From Acidobacteriota bacterium (GTDB lineage: Bacteria; Actinomycetota; Actinomycetes; Actinomycetales; Microbacteriaceae), in assembly GCA_019351995.1 (NCBI GenBank), contig JABBOD010000024.1, positions 1 to 41,912 on the forward strand: a stretch of 41,912 nucleotides of DNA, read 5' to 3'. Shown here one piece after another: positions 7,958-16,356 of this stretch; position 1 is the first letter of the stretch, and every line of letters begins with the position of its first letter. The position numbers and the translations under genes were made by a program. The notes beneath the pieces were generated by a model. The model was not told where the DNA came from, ran no database searches, and saw only the letters and a list, made by a program, of their open reading frames with translations.

Positions 7958-8800
7958 CTACTCCGTCGCCAAGCGCGACTTCTGCGCGTCCACGTCGAAG
8001 TCGGCGACGGGCCAGTCCTGCCCGAGGTCGCGCAAGGCATCGATGAGCAGCGCCTGCACGGCCAGACGGGCATACCACTTGTGGTCAGCGGGGACCACGT
8101 ACCAGGGGGCGGTATCCGTCGCCGTCCGCGCGATCGCGATCTGGTACGCCTCCATGAAGGCCGGCCAGAGCACCCGGTCGTCGAGATCGCTCGGGTTGAA
8201 CTTCCAGTACTTGGTGGCGTCATCGAGACGTGCATCGAGGCGGAGCTTCTGTTCGATCGGTGAGATGTGCAGCATCACCTTGATGATCGTGGTGCCCCGG
8301 TCGACGAGTTCCTTCTCGAAGGCGACGATCTTGCCATAGCGCTCCTCGATCACCTCGGGAGTCGAGAAGTGGCGGACCCGATGGATCAGCACGTCCTCGT
8401 AGTGCGAGCGGTCGAAGACGCCGAGCATGCCGGCGGCCGGAACCTCCTTGCGGATGCGCCACAAGAAGTCGTGCGCCTTCTCCTTCTCGGTGGGTGCCTT
8501 GAATGCCGCGATGTGCACACCGTACGGATTCACCGCGCCGACGACATGCCCGACGACGCCGCCCTTGCCCGCGGTATCCATGGCCTGCAGCACCAGCAGC
8601 ACGCGACGCGGGTCCCCGGAGATTCCCTGCGCGTACAGCTTCTCTTGCAAATCGGCGAGCTCTTCGGCTCCGGCCGCGAGGGAGGCGACGCCGTGCTTCT
8701 TGCCGTGGTTGAACCCGGGTGTGGAGCTCGGATCGACTTTCGAGAGCACGAAGTCGTCACCGGCGCGCAGCAGCTGTTCGATTCCCGCGAGTTCGTGCAT
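7958..8800 (-). CDS. PPK2 family polyphosphate:nucleotide phosphotransferase
   Basis: A 280-residue cytosolic kinase of the polyphosphate kinase 2 family, which transfers phosphate between polyphosphate and nucleotides. The Walker A-like motif QAMDTAGKGG lies at residues 72-81 and the Walker B/lid segment GVFDRSHYEDVL at about 127-138. Family landmarks KFFL-like KFN, DDRVLWPAFMEAY, and APWYVVPADHKWYARLAV follow. The single-domain length fits the shorter PPK2 classes. Direction (nucleotide phosphorylation versus polyphosphate synthesis) and nucleotide preference cannot be read reliably. It lies between menF and menD but has its own leaderless-type promoter, so its link to quinone synthesis may be positional only. 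Confidence 0.92.
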   Translation of the reverse strand: MHELAGIEQLLRAGDDFVLSKVDPSSTPGFNHGKKHGVASLAAGAEELADLQEKLYAQGISGDPRRVLLVLQAMDTAGKGGVVGHVVGAVNPYGVHIAAFKAPTEKEKAHDFLWRIRKEVPAAGMLGVFDRSHYEDVLIHRVRHFSTPEVIEERYGKIVAFEKELVDRGTTIIKVMLHISPIEQKLRLDARLDDATKYWKFNPSDLDDRVLWPAFMEAYQIAIARTATDTAPWYVVPADHKWYARLAVQALLIDALRDLGQDWPVADFDVDAQKSRLATE

Positions 8801-8807
8801 GGGCGTC

Positions 8808-8813
8808 AGGGTA
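8808..8813 (-). promoter_or_regulatory. Leaderless-type -10 box for the PPK2 gene
   Basis: On the minus strand TACCCT ends 7 bases before the ATG. Confidence 0.5.
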
Positions 8814-8865
8814 GCGCGGCCGCGTGCGCGCCACCCGAGACTCCACCGACGAAGGTGGCCATGGT

Positions 8866-10560
8866 TCAGCGCGAGAGCGGCACCTCGATGAGCACCTGCT
8901 CGTCGCCCGGCGTGAGCGCGGGGTCGAGCTCGCCCCGGTTGCTCACCCGACGATACTTCCAGCCGTATGCGGCGGCGAGCGCGGCGAAGTCGACGCGCTG
9001 GGGGGTGAGCATGACGCGATCGAGGAGTTCGGCATCCGCGGATCGGGCGACCTCGAGACCGTCGAAGATGGTGCCACCGCCGTCGTTGCCGACGATCAGC
9101 TGCATGCGCGGCCGCTGCTCGCCGACGCCGGCGAGCAGCGAACCAGCGTCGTGCAGCATCGCGAGGTCACCCAGCAGCACGCGGGTGATCCCCCGCGATT
9201 CGGCGCCCGCCTGCTGCGCGAGCGCCATCCCCGTCGCCGTCGCGATCGTCCCATCGATTCCGGCGAGGCCGCGGTTAGCGTGCACCGGGATCTTCTTGCC
9301 GGGAGCGACCCGGTCGAGTTCGCGGATCAGCCGCGATGAGGCGACGACCAGGCGATCGTGCGGCCAACTCGCGTTCCACACGGCGCGCACCAGGGAGCCA
9401 CGCGTGACGGGTGCGCGGAGCGCTTCCAGCTGAGTGCGCGCGAACTCTGCCCGCTCGCGATAGTCGTCGGTGAGTGCCGCGCCCTGAACCGTGTCAACTC
9501 CGTCGATCAGCTGGCGCGAGGTGTGAACCCAGCGAGCTACCCACGAACGAGCGGCGTCGAGAGCAGCGGCATCCTCGGCGACGGTGACAGCATCCACGAA
9601 TCGACTGACGCGATGTCCGGGGTTGTAATCGTCTCTGCTGTCGCCTCGCACGACGATCGTGTGGACGCGACCGTTCTGGATCAGAGCCGGCACCTCACGG
9701 CTGAGGGTCGGATGCCCGAAGACCACGACGCGCTCAATCCGGTCCCCGAAGTTCGCCGCAGCCAGAAGCTCGCGGTAGGCGGCGACCAGGTTCGGCCCGA
9801 AGCGCGCGCCGCTCGCCACCTCGGCCAGCAGTGGAGCCCCGAGAGCACGGGCAACGGCTTCCGCCACGTCCCCGGCCCCGGTGCCCGCGACGACGACGGT
9901 GCCGGGCCCCGGGCGCAACTCGAGCACCTCCCGCGGCCGGGTGTGCGGCACCCACGGTCCGGGTTCGACGTCGGGGAGCAGCTGCGGCGCCGAGAGCGGC
10001 TCGCGGTAAGCGAGGTTCACGTGGCGGGGGCCGTCGATTCCGGCCAGCACCTCGGCAGCCAGCGTTCTGGCGGCTTCCTCCTCCCCCGGACCGGCTCCGG
10101 GAGCGGGGACATCCCACGTCCTCGAAACCGCGGCGCCGAACATGCCCGGCTGCACCGTGGTCTGATTCGACCCGATGCCGAGGAGCTCGGCCGGTCGATC
10201 GGCGCTCAGCACGACGAGGGGGACCCCGGAGTGGGCCGCTTCGAGCACGGCGGGGTGCAGTTCGGCAACCGCGGTGCCCGAGGTGACCACGAGCAGAACC
10301 GGTCGCCGCGTCTCGACGGCGAGTCCGAGCGCGAGAAAGCCGCCGGATCGCTCATCGATGCGCACGTGGAGGTTCAGGAGTCCCGCGCGCTCGAACTGCG
10401 CGGCCGCGAGCGCGAGCGCCTGCGAACGCGATCCGGGGCTGAGCACCAGGTCGGTGACACCGGAGCGGATGAACTCGCCGAGGAGGGCGGTCGCGGCGAG
10501 GCTCGCCGGGGAGACGCCTGCCCGCTCCTCACTTCTCGGGAGTGTCATCGCCCAGTTCAC
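8866..10560 (-). CDS. menD: MenD, SEPHCHC synthase
   Basis: A thiamine diphosphate enzyme of up to 564 residues that joins 2-oxoglutarate and isochorismate, the second step of menaquinone synthesis. Landmarks are VLSPGSRSQALALAAA near the N-terminus, HVRIDERSGGFLALGLA, the VTSGTAVAELHPAVLEA segment, and in the C-terminal domain VHANRGLAGIDGTIATATG and LLGDLAMLHDAGSLL followed by NDGGGTIF (ThDP and Mg2+ binding). The gene overlaps the 3' end of the upstream PLDc_N gene; either the GTG at 10560 or the ATG at 10548 could be the start, and neither has a convincing Shine-Dalgarno sequence. The overlap points to translational coupling. Confidence 0.93.
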   Translation of the reverse strand: MNWAMTLPRSEERAGVSPASLAATALLGEFIRSGVTDLVLSPGSRSQALALAAAQFERAGLLNLHVRIDERSGGFLALGLAVETRRPVLLVVTSGTAVAELHPAVLEAAHSGVPLVVLSADRPAELLGIGSNQTTVQPGMFGAAVSRTWDVPAPGAGPGEEEAARTLAAEVLAGIDGPRHVNLAYREPLSAPQLLPDVEPGPWVPHTRPREVLELRPGPGTVVVAGTGAGDVAEAVARALGAPLLAEVASGARFGPNLVAAYRELLAAANFGDRIERVVVFGHPTLSREVPALIQNGRVHTIVVRGDSRDDYNPGHRVSRFVDAVTVAEDAAALDAARSWVARWVHTSRQLIDGVDTVQGAALTDDYRERAEFARTQLEALRAPVTRGSLVRAVWNASWPHDRLVVASSRLIRELDRVAPGKKIPVHANRGLAGIDGTIATATGMALAQQAGAESRGITRVLLGDLAMLHDAGSLLAGVGEQRPRMQLIVGNDGGGTIFDGLEVARSADAELLDRVMLTPQRVDFAALAAAYGWKYRRVSNRGELDPALTPGDEQVLIEVPLSR

Positions 10561-10882
10561 TCAGGCGCTTCTCCAACTCGCGGATCCGCTCCTCCTGCTC
10601 CTGGTCGCGGTTCAACCGGCCGAGGAAGTCGGGATCATCGTCGGGGGCGACGGGGCCGCGCCGTCCCGAACGCGGTCCATCGGCGGGGTGAGAGGTGGTC
10701 TCGCCGGGACGACCGCGGCCGACGATGAACCAGATCAACGGCCCGGCGATCGGGAGCACGAAGACCAGGACGATCCACGCGATCTTCGGCAGGAAGCGCA
10801 CGCGACGGCGTTCGATGGCCGCGATGTCCACCACGGCGAAGATCACCAGCAAGATGACGATCGGAGCCAGGACCTTGACCAT
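10529..10882 (-). CDS. PLDc_N domain small membrane protein
   Basis: A 117-residue protein with two hydrophobic helices (about residues 5-21 and 33-54) separated by IERRRVRFLPKIAW, the pattern of the PLDc_N domain found at the front of cardiolipin synthases. The C-terminal half is hydrophilic and ends in a short acidic coiled-coil-like segment (EQEERIRELEKRLSEL). It has no catalytic phospholipase domain. The ATG start has TAGACT 6 bases upstream. The 3' end overlaps menD, so it is probably the first gene of a two-gene unit. Function is unknown; a role in membrane organisation of menaquinone enzymes would be speculation. Confidence 0.85.
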   Translation of the reverse strand: MVKVLAPIVILLVIFAVVDIAAIERRRVRFLPKIAWIVLVFVLPIAGPLIWFIVGRGRPGETTSHPADGPRSGRRGPVAPDDDPDFLGRLNRDQEQEERIRELEKRLSELGDDTPEK

Positions 10883-10888
10883 CTTCCG

Positions 10889-10894
10889 AGTCTA
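10889..10894 (-). promoter_or_regulatory. Leaderless-type -10 box for the PLDc_N-menD unit
   Basis: On the minus strand TAGACT ends 6 bases before the ATG of the PLDc_N gene. The divergent DUF4229 gene has the same hexamer 24 bases away. Confidence 0.55.
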
Positions 10895-10917
10895 GATCGG
10901 CTCCCAGGTGCCCCGCT

Positions 10918-10923
10918 TAGACT
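10918..10923 (+). promoter_or_regulatory. Leaderless-type -10 box for the DUF4229 gene
   Basis: TAGACT ends 7 bases before the GTG start at 10931. Confidence 0.55.
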
Positions 10924-10930
10924 GAGCATC

Positions 10931-11215
10931 GTGCGCGCTTGGATCCTCTACTCCGCCCTGCGCCTTGGGCTGTTCGCGGTGCTGTTCGGCATCCTGTACG
11001 CCCTGACAGTCGCGGCCTTCCCGACCACTGCCTGGGTCATCGCTGCCGTCGGTGGCGCGTTGCTCGCGCTGTGCCTGTCCTACATCTTCCTGGGCTCGCT
11101 GCGCCAGCGGGTCGCTCGGGAACTCGCGCAGGCACGCGGCGGCACCAGCCCTCGCGCCACGGTCAGAGTCGGCAGCGACGAGGACGTCGAAGACACCATC
11201 CGCGGCGAGGAATAG
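10931..11215 (+). CDS. DUF4229 family small membrane protein
   Basis: A 94-residue protein with two transmembrane helices (about residues 8-27 and 32-53), then the conserved-looking LSYIFLGSLRQRVARELAQ segment and an acidic tail. This matches the actinobacterial DUF4229 family, which has no assigned function and is often found next to menaquinone genes. The GTG at 10931 is chosen because it begins the hydrophobic domain and has a -10 box 7 bases upstream; the frame stays open further upstream but that is menD and PLDc_N antisense. The gene converges on menA across a short hairpin. Confidence 0.85.
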   Translation: MRAWILYSALRLGLFAVLFGILYALTVAAFPTTAWVIAAVGGALLALCLSYIFLGSLRQRVARELAQARGGTSPRATVRVGSDEDVEDTIRGEE

Positions 11216-11224
11216 TCCGGCCGT

Positions 11225-11242
11225 CGACGCCCCATGGCGTCG
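11225..11242. terminator. Hairpin between convergent DUF4229 and menA genes
   Basis: A perfect 7-bp stem (CGACGCC/GGCGTCG) with a CCAT loop sits in the 30-base space between two convergent stop codons. There is no U tract on either side, so it may be a weak or factor-assisted bidirectional terminator. Confidence 0.45.
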
Positions 11243-11245
11243 GGG

Positions 11246-12262
11246 TCAGCCGACGATCGAGCCAGCACCCCAGAACACCAGTGACGCCCCCAGCCCCAGA
11301 CCGTAGACCAGGGCGGCGAGCAACGTGACCTTCAGCGCGGTGACGAACTCGGGTGCCGTCTTCGCGAGGAGAACGATCAGGATGGCCGGCAGCACCAGAA
11401 GCGCGTCGAAGTAGACGAACCATGCCAGCGGGTAGAAGATCCCGTAGAACGCCAAGAACACCAGCGGCAAAAGGAGCAGCACGGTGTACAGCGCGCGCGA
11501 TCCTCGGTCACCCAGCAGCACGGACAGCGTGCGCTTACGGCTGATGGCATCCTGCTCGCGGTCACGCAGGTTGTTGACGACGAGCACGGCTGCGGCGAAG
11601 GCGCCAACGGCGACCCCGCCCAGCCACCCCTCGATGTTGACCGTCTGCACCTGGGTGTACATGGTCCCCGCCACCGGCACGACGCCGAAGAAGACGAAGA
11701 CCGCGACCTCACCGAGGGCGTAGTAGCCATATGGATGCCGGCCGCCGGTGTAGAACCAGCCCGCCGCGAAACACGCAACCCCGACCGCGAAAAGCCACCA
11801 TTCGCCACTTCGCCAGATCAGGATGGCGCCCGCCACCGCGGCGATCCCGAAGAACACCAGCGCGACGGTCAGCACCGTTCGCGGCTTGGCCCGGCCCGAG
11901 CCCACCAGCCGCGCGGGACCGACGCGGTTCTTGTCGGTGCCGCGCACGCCATCCGAGTAGTCGTTCGCATAGTTGACGCCGATCTGCAGCGCGAGTGCGA
12001 CGATCAGCGCGAGCACCGCGCGGGCCCAGTGGTCGTACCAGCGATTCAGGTCGAGGGACGCGGCGCCTGTCCCGACGACCACCGCCGCCACCGCGAGCGC
12101 GAGCGTCTGCGGGCGCGCTCCCGCAATCCAGGTGCCAAGGGTGGCGGGGCGGACCTGTGAGGTCAACCGCCCGCCCGGATGTCCGCCCTTGCCACGGTTT
12201 CTGCCCGAGGTGGGTTTCGACGGGGTCGTCCGGGGGTTCTTCTTGCGCTGCTTCTTCGCCAC
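11246..12262 (-). CDS. menA: 1,4-dihydroxy-2-naphthoate polyprenyltransferase
   Basis: A 338-residue integral membrane prenyltransferase of the UbiA superfamily that attaches the polyprenyl tail to DHNA. The first Asp-rich motif NYANDYSDGVRGTD and the second, NNLRDREQDAISRKRTL, are both present and separated by several transmembrane helices. About 45 N-terminal residues are basic and Pro/Gly-rich (KKQRKKNPRTTPSKP...) and extend beyond the usual family start, probably as a cytosolic tail. The GTG start is supported by TAAACT 6 bases upstream. Its substrates come from the prenyl synthase at 4746 and from the MenF, MenD, MenC and MenE steps. Confidence 0.94.
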   Translation of the reverse strand: MAKKQRKKNPRTTPSKPTSGRNRGKGGHPGGRLTSQVRPATLGTWIAGARPQTLALAVAAVVVGTGAASLDLNRWYDHWARAVLALIVALALQIGVNYANDYSDGVRGTDKNRVGPARLVGSGRAKPRTVLTVALVFFGIAAVAGAILIWRSGEWWLFAVGVACFAAGWFYTGGRHPYGYYALGEVAVFVFFGVVPVAGTMYTQVQTVNIEGWLGGVAVGAFAAAVLVVNNLRDREQDAISRKRTLSVLLGDRGSRALYTVLLLLPLVFLAFYGIFYPLAWFVYFDALLVLPAILIVLLAKTAPEFVTALKVTLLAALVYGLGLGASLVFWGAGSIVG

Positions 12263-12268
12263 TGCGGC

Positions 12269-12274
12269 AGTTTA
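12269..12274 (-). promoter_or_regulatory. Leaderless-type -10 box for menA
   Basis: On the minus strand TAAACT ends 6 bases before the GTG start of menA. Confidence 0.55.
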
Positions 12275-12285
12275 CCGAGCCGCCG

Positions 12286-13446
12286 TCACCCGAGTTTCCC
12301 CGACCACCCTCGGTCGCCGAGCAGAGCGCGCACGCCCAGGCGATCGACCTTGCCGCTGGCGAGGAGCGGCAACGCCTCCAGGTGCACGATGCGGGCAGGC
12401 CGTGCGGCAACGCCGAGTTCGGCGGCGACAGCGGCCGCGGCATCCGCGTCGGCTCGGTCGGTGACAGCGCCGTCGACGGGGGATGCCGTGACGGCGACCG
12501 GCACTTCTCCCCATCGCTGATCGGGCACGGCGACCACGACGGCGTCGGTCAGGCCGGGCTGCTCGCGCAGCACGCGCTCGACGGCGGCGACCGCGACTTT
12601 CACCCCACCCGAGATGAGCACGTCATCGCGGCGACCGGTGACGGTCAGCGTCCCGGCGGCGAGGGTCCCGCCATCGGCGGTGCGAAACCAACGCGAACCC
12701 CCGTCGCTGACGAATCGCTCCTCGGTCAGCGCCGGATCGCCGATGTAGCCATCGGCCAGGCTCGGGCCGCCGAGCCAGACCTCGCCGTCGACGACCCGCA
12801 CGGTCGTGGTGCCGATGGGAACACCGTCGTAGACGCACCCACCGCTCGTCTCGCTCGAGCCATAACTGCGGCGGATCCGGAGCCCGGCATCCCGCGCCCG
12901 GTCGAGCACGGCCCGCGGGGTGGCCTGGCCGCCGACCAGCACGGCGGTGAATCCGGCAAGGGCCGCGGTCGCGTGCGTGTCGTCGAGAAGGGTTGCGAGC
13001 TGCGCCGGGACGAGCGACGTGAAACGGTCGGGATGCGTCATGCGCTGGACGGCGTCGAGGAACGAGGCAGCGGTGAAGTGCCCATCGGCCACGGCCACCG
13101 GTTCGGTCTCCGCCGCCAGCGAACGCGCGAGCACGTTGAGACCCGCGATGTAGTGCGTTGGCAGGGCGAGGACCCACTGGCCGGGCCCGCCGAGCGCCGA
13201 CTCGCTCGCGGCGGCATTGGCGAGGAGCGCATCGGCGGAGATGGCGACACGTTTCGGGCGTCCGGTCGAGCCGCTGGTCTCCACGACCAGCGCGATCCTC
13301 CGCGCCACGTCGCCGGGGAGGTCGTCGGGGGGGACGGCAGCCGATGCGGCGTTCTGTGCCACCAGGATCGCATCGCCGCCCGCCAGCGCCGCACGAAGCT
13401 CCGCGAGAACACCCGCTCCCGGCGGGACGACGCGGAGCCGTCTCAC
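12286..13446 (-). CDS. menE: o-succinylbenzoate-CoA ligase
   Basis: A 386-residue AMP-forming ligase that activates o-succinylbenzoate with CoA. The P-loop VVETSGSTGRPKRVAIS, the ALPTHYIAGLNVL segment, RRSYGSSETSGGCVYDG and the hinge region WFRTADGG...GRRDDVLISGGVKV are present, and the C-terminal lysine region ASGKVDRLGVR is intact. At under 400 residues it is shorter than enterobacterial MenE, as is common in actinobacteria. I set the start at the GTG whose last two bases and following A form the TGA stop of the preceding gene (GTGA overlap); the open frame upstream is that gene read in another frame. Confidence 0.92.
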   Translation of the reverse strand: MRRLRVVPPGAGVLAELRAALAGGDAILVAQNAASAAVPPDDLPGDVARRIALVVETSGSTGRPKRVAISADALLANAAASESALGGPGQWVLALPTHYIAGLNVLARSLAAETEPVAVADGHFTAASFLDAVQRMTHPDRFTSLVPAQLATLLDDTHATAALAGFTAVLVGGQATPRAVLDRARDAGLRIRRSYGSSETSGGCVYDGVPIGTTTVRVVDGEVWLGGPSLADGYIGDPALTEERFVSDGGSRWFRTADGGTLAAGTLTVTGRRDDVLISGGVKVAVAAVERVLREQPGLTDAVVVAVPDQRWGEVPVAVTASPVDGAVTDRADADAAAAVAAELGVAARPARIVHLEALPLLASGKVDRLGVRALLGDRGWSGKLG

Positions 13447-13817
13447 GACCCGCCCAGCGCGTTCAGCACGTAGAGCAACACGAGCGGGTTGCCGGCGACC
13501 GCGACGATCGAGCCCACGATTCCGGCGCCGCGTGCCCACTTCTTGGCGATGGCGATCACGCCGAACAGGAGGGCGAACACACTGAGCGCGATGGCCAGAT
13601 AGGCGAGCCCGGTCGACAGGGTGTAGTTGCCGGCGGACGCCACCTGGATGCCGGCCCCCGTGGAGACGAGCATCAGCACGGCGAGGATGCAGGAGAGCAG
13701 TCCGGGCCAGCGTCGTGGTCCGCGGACGACCCGCACGATCGTCATACCGGGGCCGAGACCCTCGATCTGCGGCTCGATGCGCGGCCCGGCGACCGGTTCT
13801 GCTGGCTGCTCATCCAC
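13443..13817 (-). CDS. Small membrane protein, unknown function
   Basis: A 124-residue protein with a 35-residue hydrophilic N-terminus followed by three predicted transmembrane helices (about residues 38-62, 68-90 and 96-120). It resembles the DUF4190-type small membrane proteins common in actinobacteria but I cannot assign a family firmly. Its GTG start has TAGGCT 7 bases upstream, and its stop overlaps the menE start by 4 bases, so it leads a two-gene unit with menE. No catalytic residues are evident. Confidence 0.82.
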   Translation of the reverse strand: MDEQPAEPVAGPRIEPQIEGLGPGMTIVRVVRGPRRWPGLLSCILAVLMLVSTGAGIQVASAGNYTLSTGLAYLAIALSVFALLFGVIAIAKKWARGAGIVGSIVAVAGNPLVLLYVLNALGGS

Positions 13818-13824
13818 GCCGTCA

Positions 13825-13830
13825 AGCCTA
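13825..13830 (-). promoter_or_regulatory. Leaderless-type -10 box for the small membrane protein-menE unit
   Basis: On the minus strand TAGGCT ends 7 bases before the GTG start at 13817. Confidence 0.5.
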
Positions 13831-13836
13831 CGGCGG

Positions 13837-14301
13837 CTAACCGAGCAGTCGAACGATCCCGTCGCTCAGAAACAGCGCTCCCGCCACCGCCAGGATCAGG
13901 CCGGCGAAGCCCAGTGCCCGGCCGACCCCGGCGATGATCGCAATCAGAGCGAAGAACACCGCAACGGCGCCGAGCGCCAAGGCGATGGCGGCGAAGGCGA
14001 CAATTCCGACGAAACCGGCCACCACGAAGAGGGCGATGGAGACGAGCCCGACCCAGAACGCGGTGAACCCGACCCAGCGCGGCTTCCGGCCCCCGGTGGT
14101 GTGTCGGATGTCGCTGCGCCAGAACTGTCCGAGAGTGGGAGCCTGCGCGATCACCTCGGTGCGCCCCATCGGCTGCACCGGGATGTAGCCGGCACCCATC
14201 GATCCTGTCTGCCGTCCCTGCGGGGTCGGGTTCAGGGCGTAGCTGGCGCCGATCCCCGCCGGCCGCTTGTTGCTGGGCCGTTGCGGTAGCGGAACGCTCA
14301 T
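13837..14301 (-). CDS. Membrane protein with a proline-rich N-terminus, unknown function
   Basis: A 154-residue protein. The first about 75 residues are polar, rich in Pro, Gly and Gln, and probably disordered and cytosolic. The rest forms two to three hydrophobic helices (about residues 78-115 and 118-150). The ATG has a Shine-Dalgarno sequence (GAGGAAAG) about 10 bases upstream, and a TAGGCT hexamer lies further up. I do not recognise the family. It is the fourth small membrane protein scattered among the men genes. Confidence 0.75.
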   Translation of the reverse strand: MSVPLPQRPSNKRPAGIGASYALNPTPQGRQTGSMGAGYIPVQPMGRTEVIAQAPTLGQFWRSDIRHTTGGRKPRWVGFTAFWVGLVSIALFVVAGFVGIVAFAAIALALGAVAVFFALIAIIAGVGRALGFAGLILAVAGALFLSDGIVRLLG

Positions 14302-14351
14302 CGGAAGCTTCTTTCCTCGTCTGACCTCAGCCTAAGTGCGAGACTGACCGC

Positions 14352-15356
14352 GTGACCCTGCCACCGCTGTCGGATCTTCCCCCCCTTTCGGACTTGCTCG
14401 CCGGGATGCACGTCGTTGCGCTGCCCCTGGTGACGCGCTTCCGCGGCATCGAGCTGCGCGAGGCGATGCTCCTGCGTGGACCGGAGGGCTGGACGGAGTT
14501 CTCGCCGTTCATCGAGTACGGCGATGCCGAGGCAGCGAACTGGCTGCGCGGCGCGATCGACTTCGGATGGACACCCGCCCCACGGGCCCTGCGGGACAGG
14601 ATTCCGGTCAACGCGACGCTTCCGGCCGTGGCGGCCGACGACGTCGAGGGCGTGCTCGCTCGCTACGCGGGCACCCGAACGGTCAAGGTGAAGGTGGCAG
14701 AGGCAGGGCAGTCCCTGGCGGATGACGTGGCGCGCGTGCGGGCGACCAGGGCGTTCATGGGGCCGGAGGGCCGGATCCGCGTCGACGCGAACGGCGGCTG
14801 GAACGTGGATGAGGCGGAGCACGCCGCGCACGCCCTCGCCGGCTTCGACCTGGAGTACCTCGAACAGCCGTGCGCCACCATCGAGGAACTCGTCGAGTTG
14901 CGCGGGCGTCTTCATGACTGGCAGCTTCCGATTGCGGCAGACGAGAGCGTCCGCAAGGCGGAGGATCCGCTTGCGGTCGCCCGTGCCGGGGCCGCCGACC
15001 TCTTGGTGATCAAAGCGCAGCCCCTCGGCGGCGTCCACCGCGCACTCACGATCGCCGCCGAGGCCGGATTGCCGGTCGTGGTGTCCAGCGCACTTGACAC
15101 CTCCGTCGGCATCTCGATGGGAGCGGCGCTTGCCGCGGCGATGCCCGAGCTCGACTACGACTGCGGGCTCGCGACCGTGAGACTCTTCGAGACGGATGTC
15201 GCGATCGATCCCCTCATCCCCGCCGGGGGCTCGATCCCGGTGCGCCGGGTCGAGCTCGACGAGAACGTCCTCGTCAGCCGCGCCGCGTCCGCCGACCGCG
15301 ACAACTGGTGGCGCGCTCGGCTCGAGCGCTGCTACGCCCTCCTGCGCGTCGAGTAG
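14352..15356 (+). CDS. menC: o-succinylbenzoate synthase
   Basis: A 334-residue enolase-superfamily dehydratase that converts SHCHC to o-succinylbenzoate. The first catalytic lysine region is RTVKVKVAE near residue 115, then RIRVDANGGWNVDEA (metal-binding Asp), LEYLEQPC (Glu), PIAADESVR (Asp/Glu) and LLVIKAQPLGGV (the second catalytic Lys), ending with VVVSSALDTSVGISMGAALA, a motif typical of OSB synthase. The GTG start has an imperfect -10-like GAGACT 6 bases upstream. It is divergent from the small membrane protein gene and converges on ccsB with 16 bases between stops. Confidence 0.94.
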   Translation: MTLPPLSDLPPLSDLLAGMHVVALPLVTRFRGIELREAMLLRGPEGWTEFSPFIEYGDAEAANWLRGAIDFGWTPAPRALRDRIPVNATLPAVAADDVEGVLARYAGTRTVKVKVAEAGQSLADDVARVRATRAFMGPEGRIRVDANGGWNVDEAEHAAHALAGFDLEYLEQPCATIEELVELRGRLHDWQLPIAADESVRKAEDPLAVARAGAADLLVIKAQPLGGVHRALTIAAEAGLPVVVSSALDTSVGISMGAALAAAMPELDYDCGLATVRLFETDVAIDPLIPAGGSIPVRRVELDENVLVSRAASADRDNWWRARLERCYALLRVE

Positions 15357-15372
15357 CGCCGCAGCCGCGGGG

Positions 15373-16344
15373 TCAGAGCCCGCTGTACGCGTGCAGTCCC
15401 TTGAAGAACAGATTGACGACGGTGTAGTTGAACAGCACCGCACTGAAGCCGATGATCGCGAGCCAGGCCGAGCGGGAGCCGCGCCATCCGCGAGTCGCCC
15501 GCGCGTGGATGTAGCCGGCGAAGGTGACCCAGATGATGAAGGTCCAGACCTCCTTCGTGTCCCAGCCCCAGTAGCGGCCCCACGCGCGCTCCGCCCAGAT
15601 GGCACCGGCCATCAGAGTGAAGGTCCAGAACGCGAAGCCGACCACGACCACGCGGTATGCGATGTTCTCGAGCACTTCGGCCATCGGGAACGTCGCCAGG
15701 AACGGCGCGCGCGTGAGGCCGCCGGCCTCGCGTCGCGTCTGCAGCAACTGGGCGATGGAAAGGCCACCGCCGACCGCGAAGAAACCGGTGCCGAGAGTCG
15801 CCACGAACACGTGGATGACCAGCCAGGCCGACTGCAATGCCGGCGGCAGCGGGGTGACAGCCACATAGAAGTTGACACTGGCGAGACCGAGAAGCAAGAC
15901 GACGACGCCGGTGATGTACGCGCCGAGGAACTTCACGTCGCGATAGAACTGGATGAAGATGAAGACGCCGATCATGATCGCCGTCCCGGTCATCGCGAAC
16001 TCGTAGAGGTTCGCCCACGGCACGCGGCCGGCGGCAAGCCCGCGAAGCACGAGCGCGGTGAGGTGCACCACCCAGCCGACAATCACCAGGGCGTAGCCGG
16101 TGCGTTGGTAGCGACTCGCCTTGCCCCGCACGCTCGGCACGGCGCTCGGCTTCTCCAGGACGGTCGTGCCTGCCCCTGAGCCCCCCACCGTGAGCTGCGC
16201 GGGAGTCGCCAGGGCCTTCGCACTCGCTTGCGCGATCGCCGAGCGTTTGCTCAGGTCGAGCGCGAACGCGATGAAGGCGATGACATAGACGGTGATCGCC
16301 GAGTAGACGGCCACGACGGAATAAGCGGCGAGGGTTGCGGGCAC
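15373..16344 (-). CDS. ccsB: Cytochrome c biogenesis protein CcsB (heme handling)
   Basis: A 323-residue polytopic membrane protein of the CcsA/ResC family, the heme-export half of System II cytochrome c synthase. About eight hydrophobic segments are visible. The tryptophan-rich motif WGRYWGWDTKEVWTF, followed by a conserved HARATRGW helix, marks the family. The GTG start at 16344 lies 9 bases after the resB stop, and the hexamer TAGGAT, 6 bases before it, includes the resB stop codon. The gene ends the histidine phosphatase-resA-ccdA-resB-ccsB series and may also be transcribed on its own. Confidence 0.93.
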   Translation of the reverse strand: MPATLAAYSVVAVYSAITVYVIAFIAFALDLSKRSAIAQASAKALATPAQLTVGGSGAGTTVLEKPSAVPSVRGKASRYQRTGYALVIVGWVVHLTALVLRGLAAGRVPWANLYEFAMTGTAIMIGVFIFIQFYRDVKFLGAYITGVVVLLLGLASVNFYVAVTPLPPALQSAWLVIHVFVATLGTGFFAVGGGLSIAQLLQTRREAGGLTRAPFLATFPMAEVLENIAYRVVVVGFAFWTFTLMAGAIWAERAWGRYWGWDTKEVWTFIIWVTFAGYIHARATRGWRGSRSAWLAIIGFSAVLFNYTVVNLFFKGLHAYSGL

Positions 16345-16350
16345 GGATTC

Positions 16351-16356
16351 ATCCTA
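16351..16356 (-). promoter_or_regulatory. Candidate internal -10 box for ccsB
   Basis: On the minus strand TAGGAT ends 6 bases before the GTG of ccsB; its first three bases are the TAG stop of resB. It could be coincidence, since ccsB is also in an operon. Confidence 0.4.

Noticed and set aside
9358..10728. A 456-codon plus-strand frame opposite menD
   Set aside because: Antisense shadow of menD; no domain recognised.
14340..14345. GAGACT as a leaderless -10 for menC
   Set aside because: The spacing fits but the first base is G, so it does not match TANNNT; left as uncertain.
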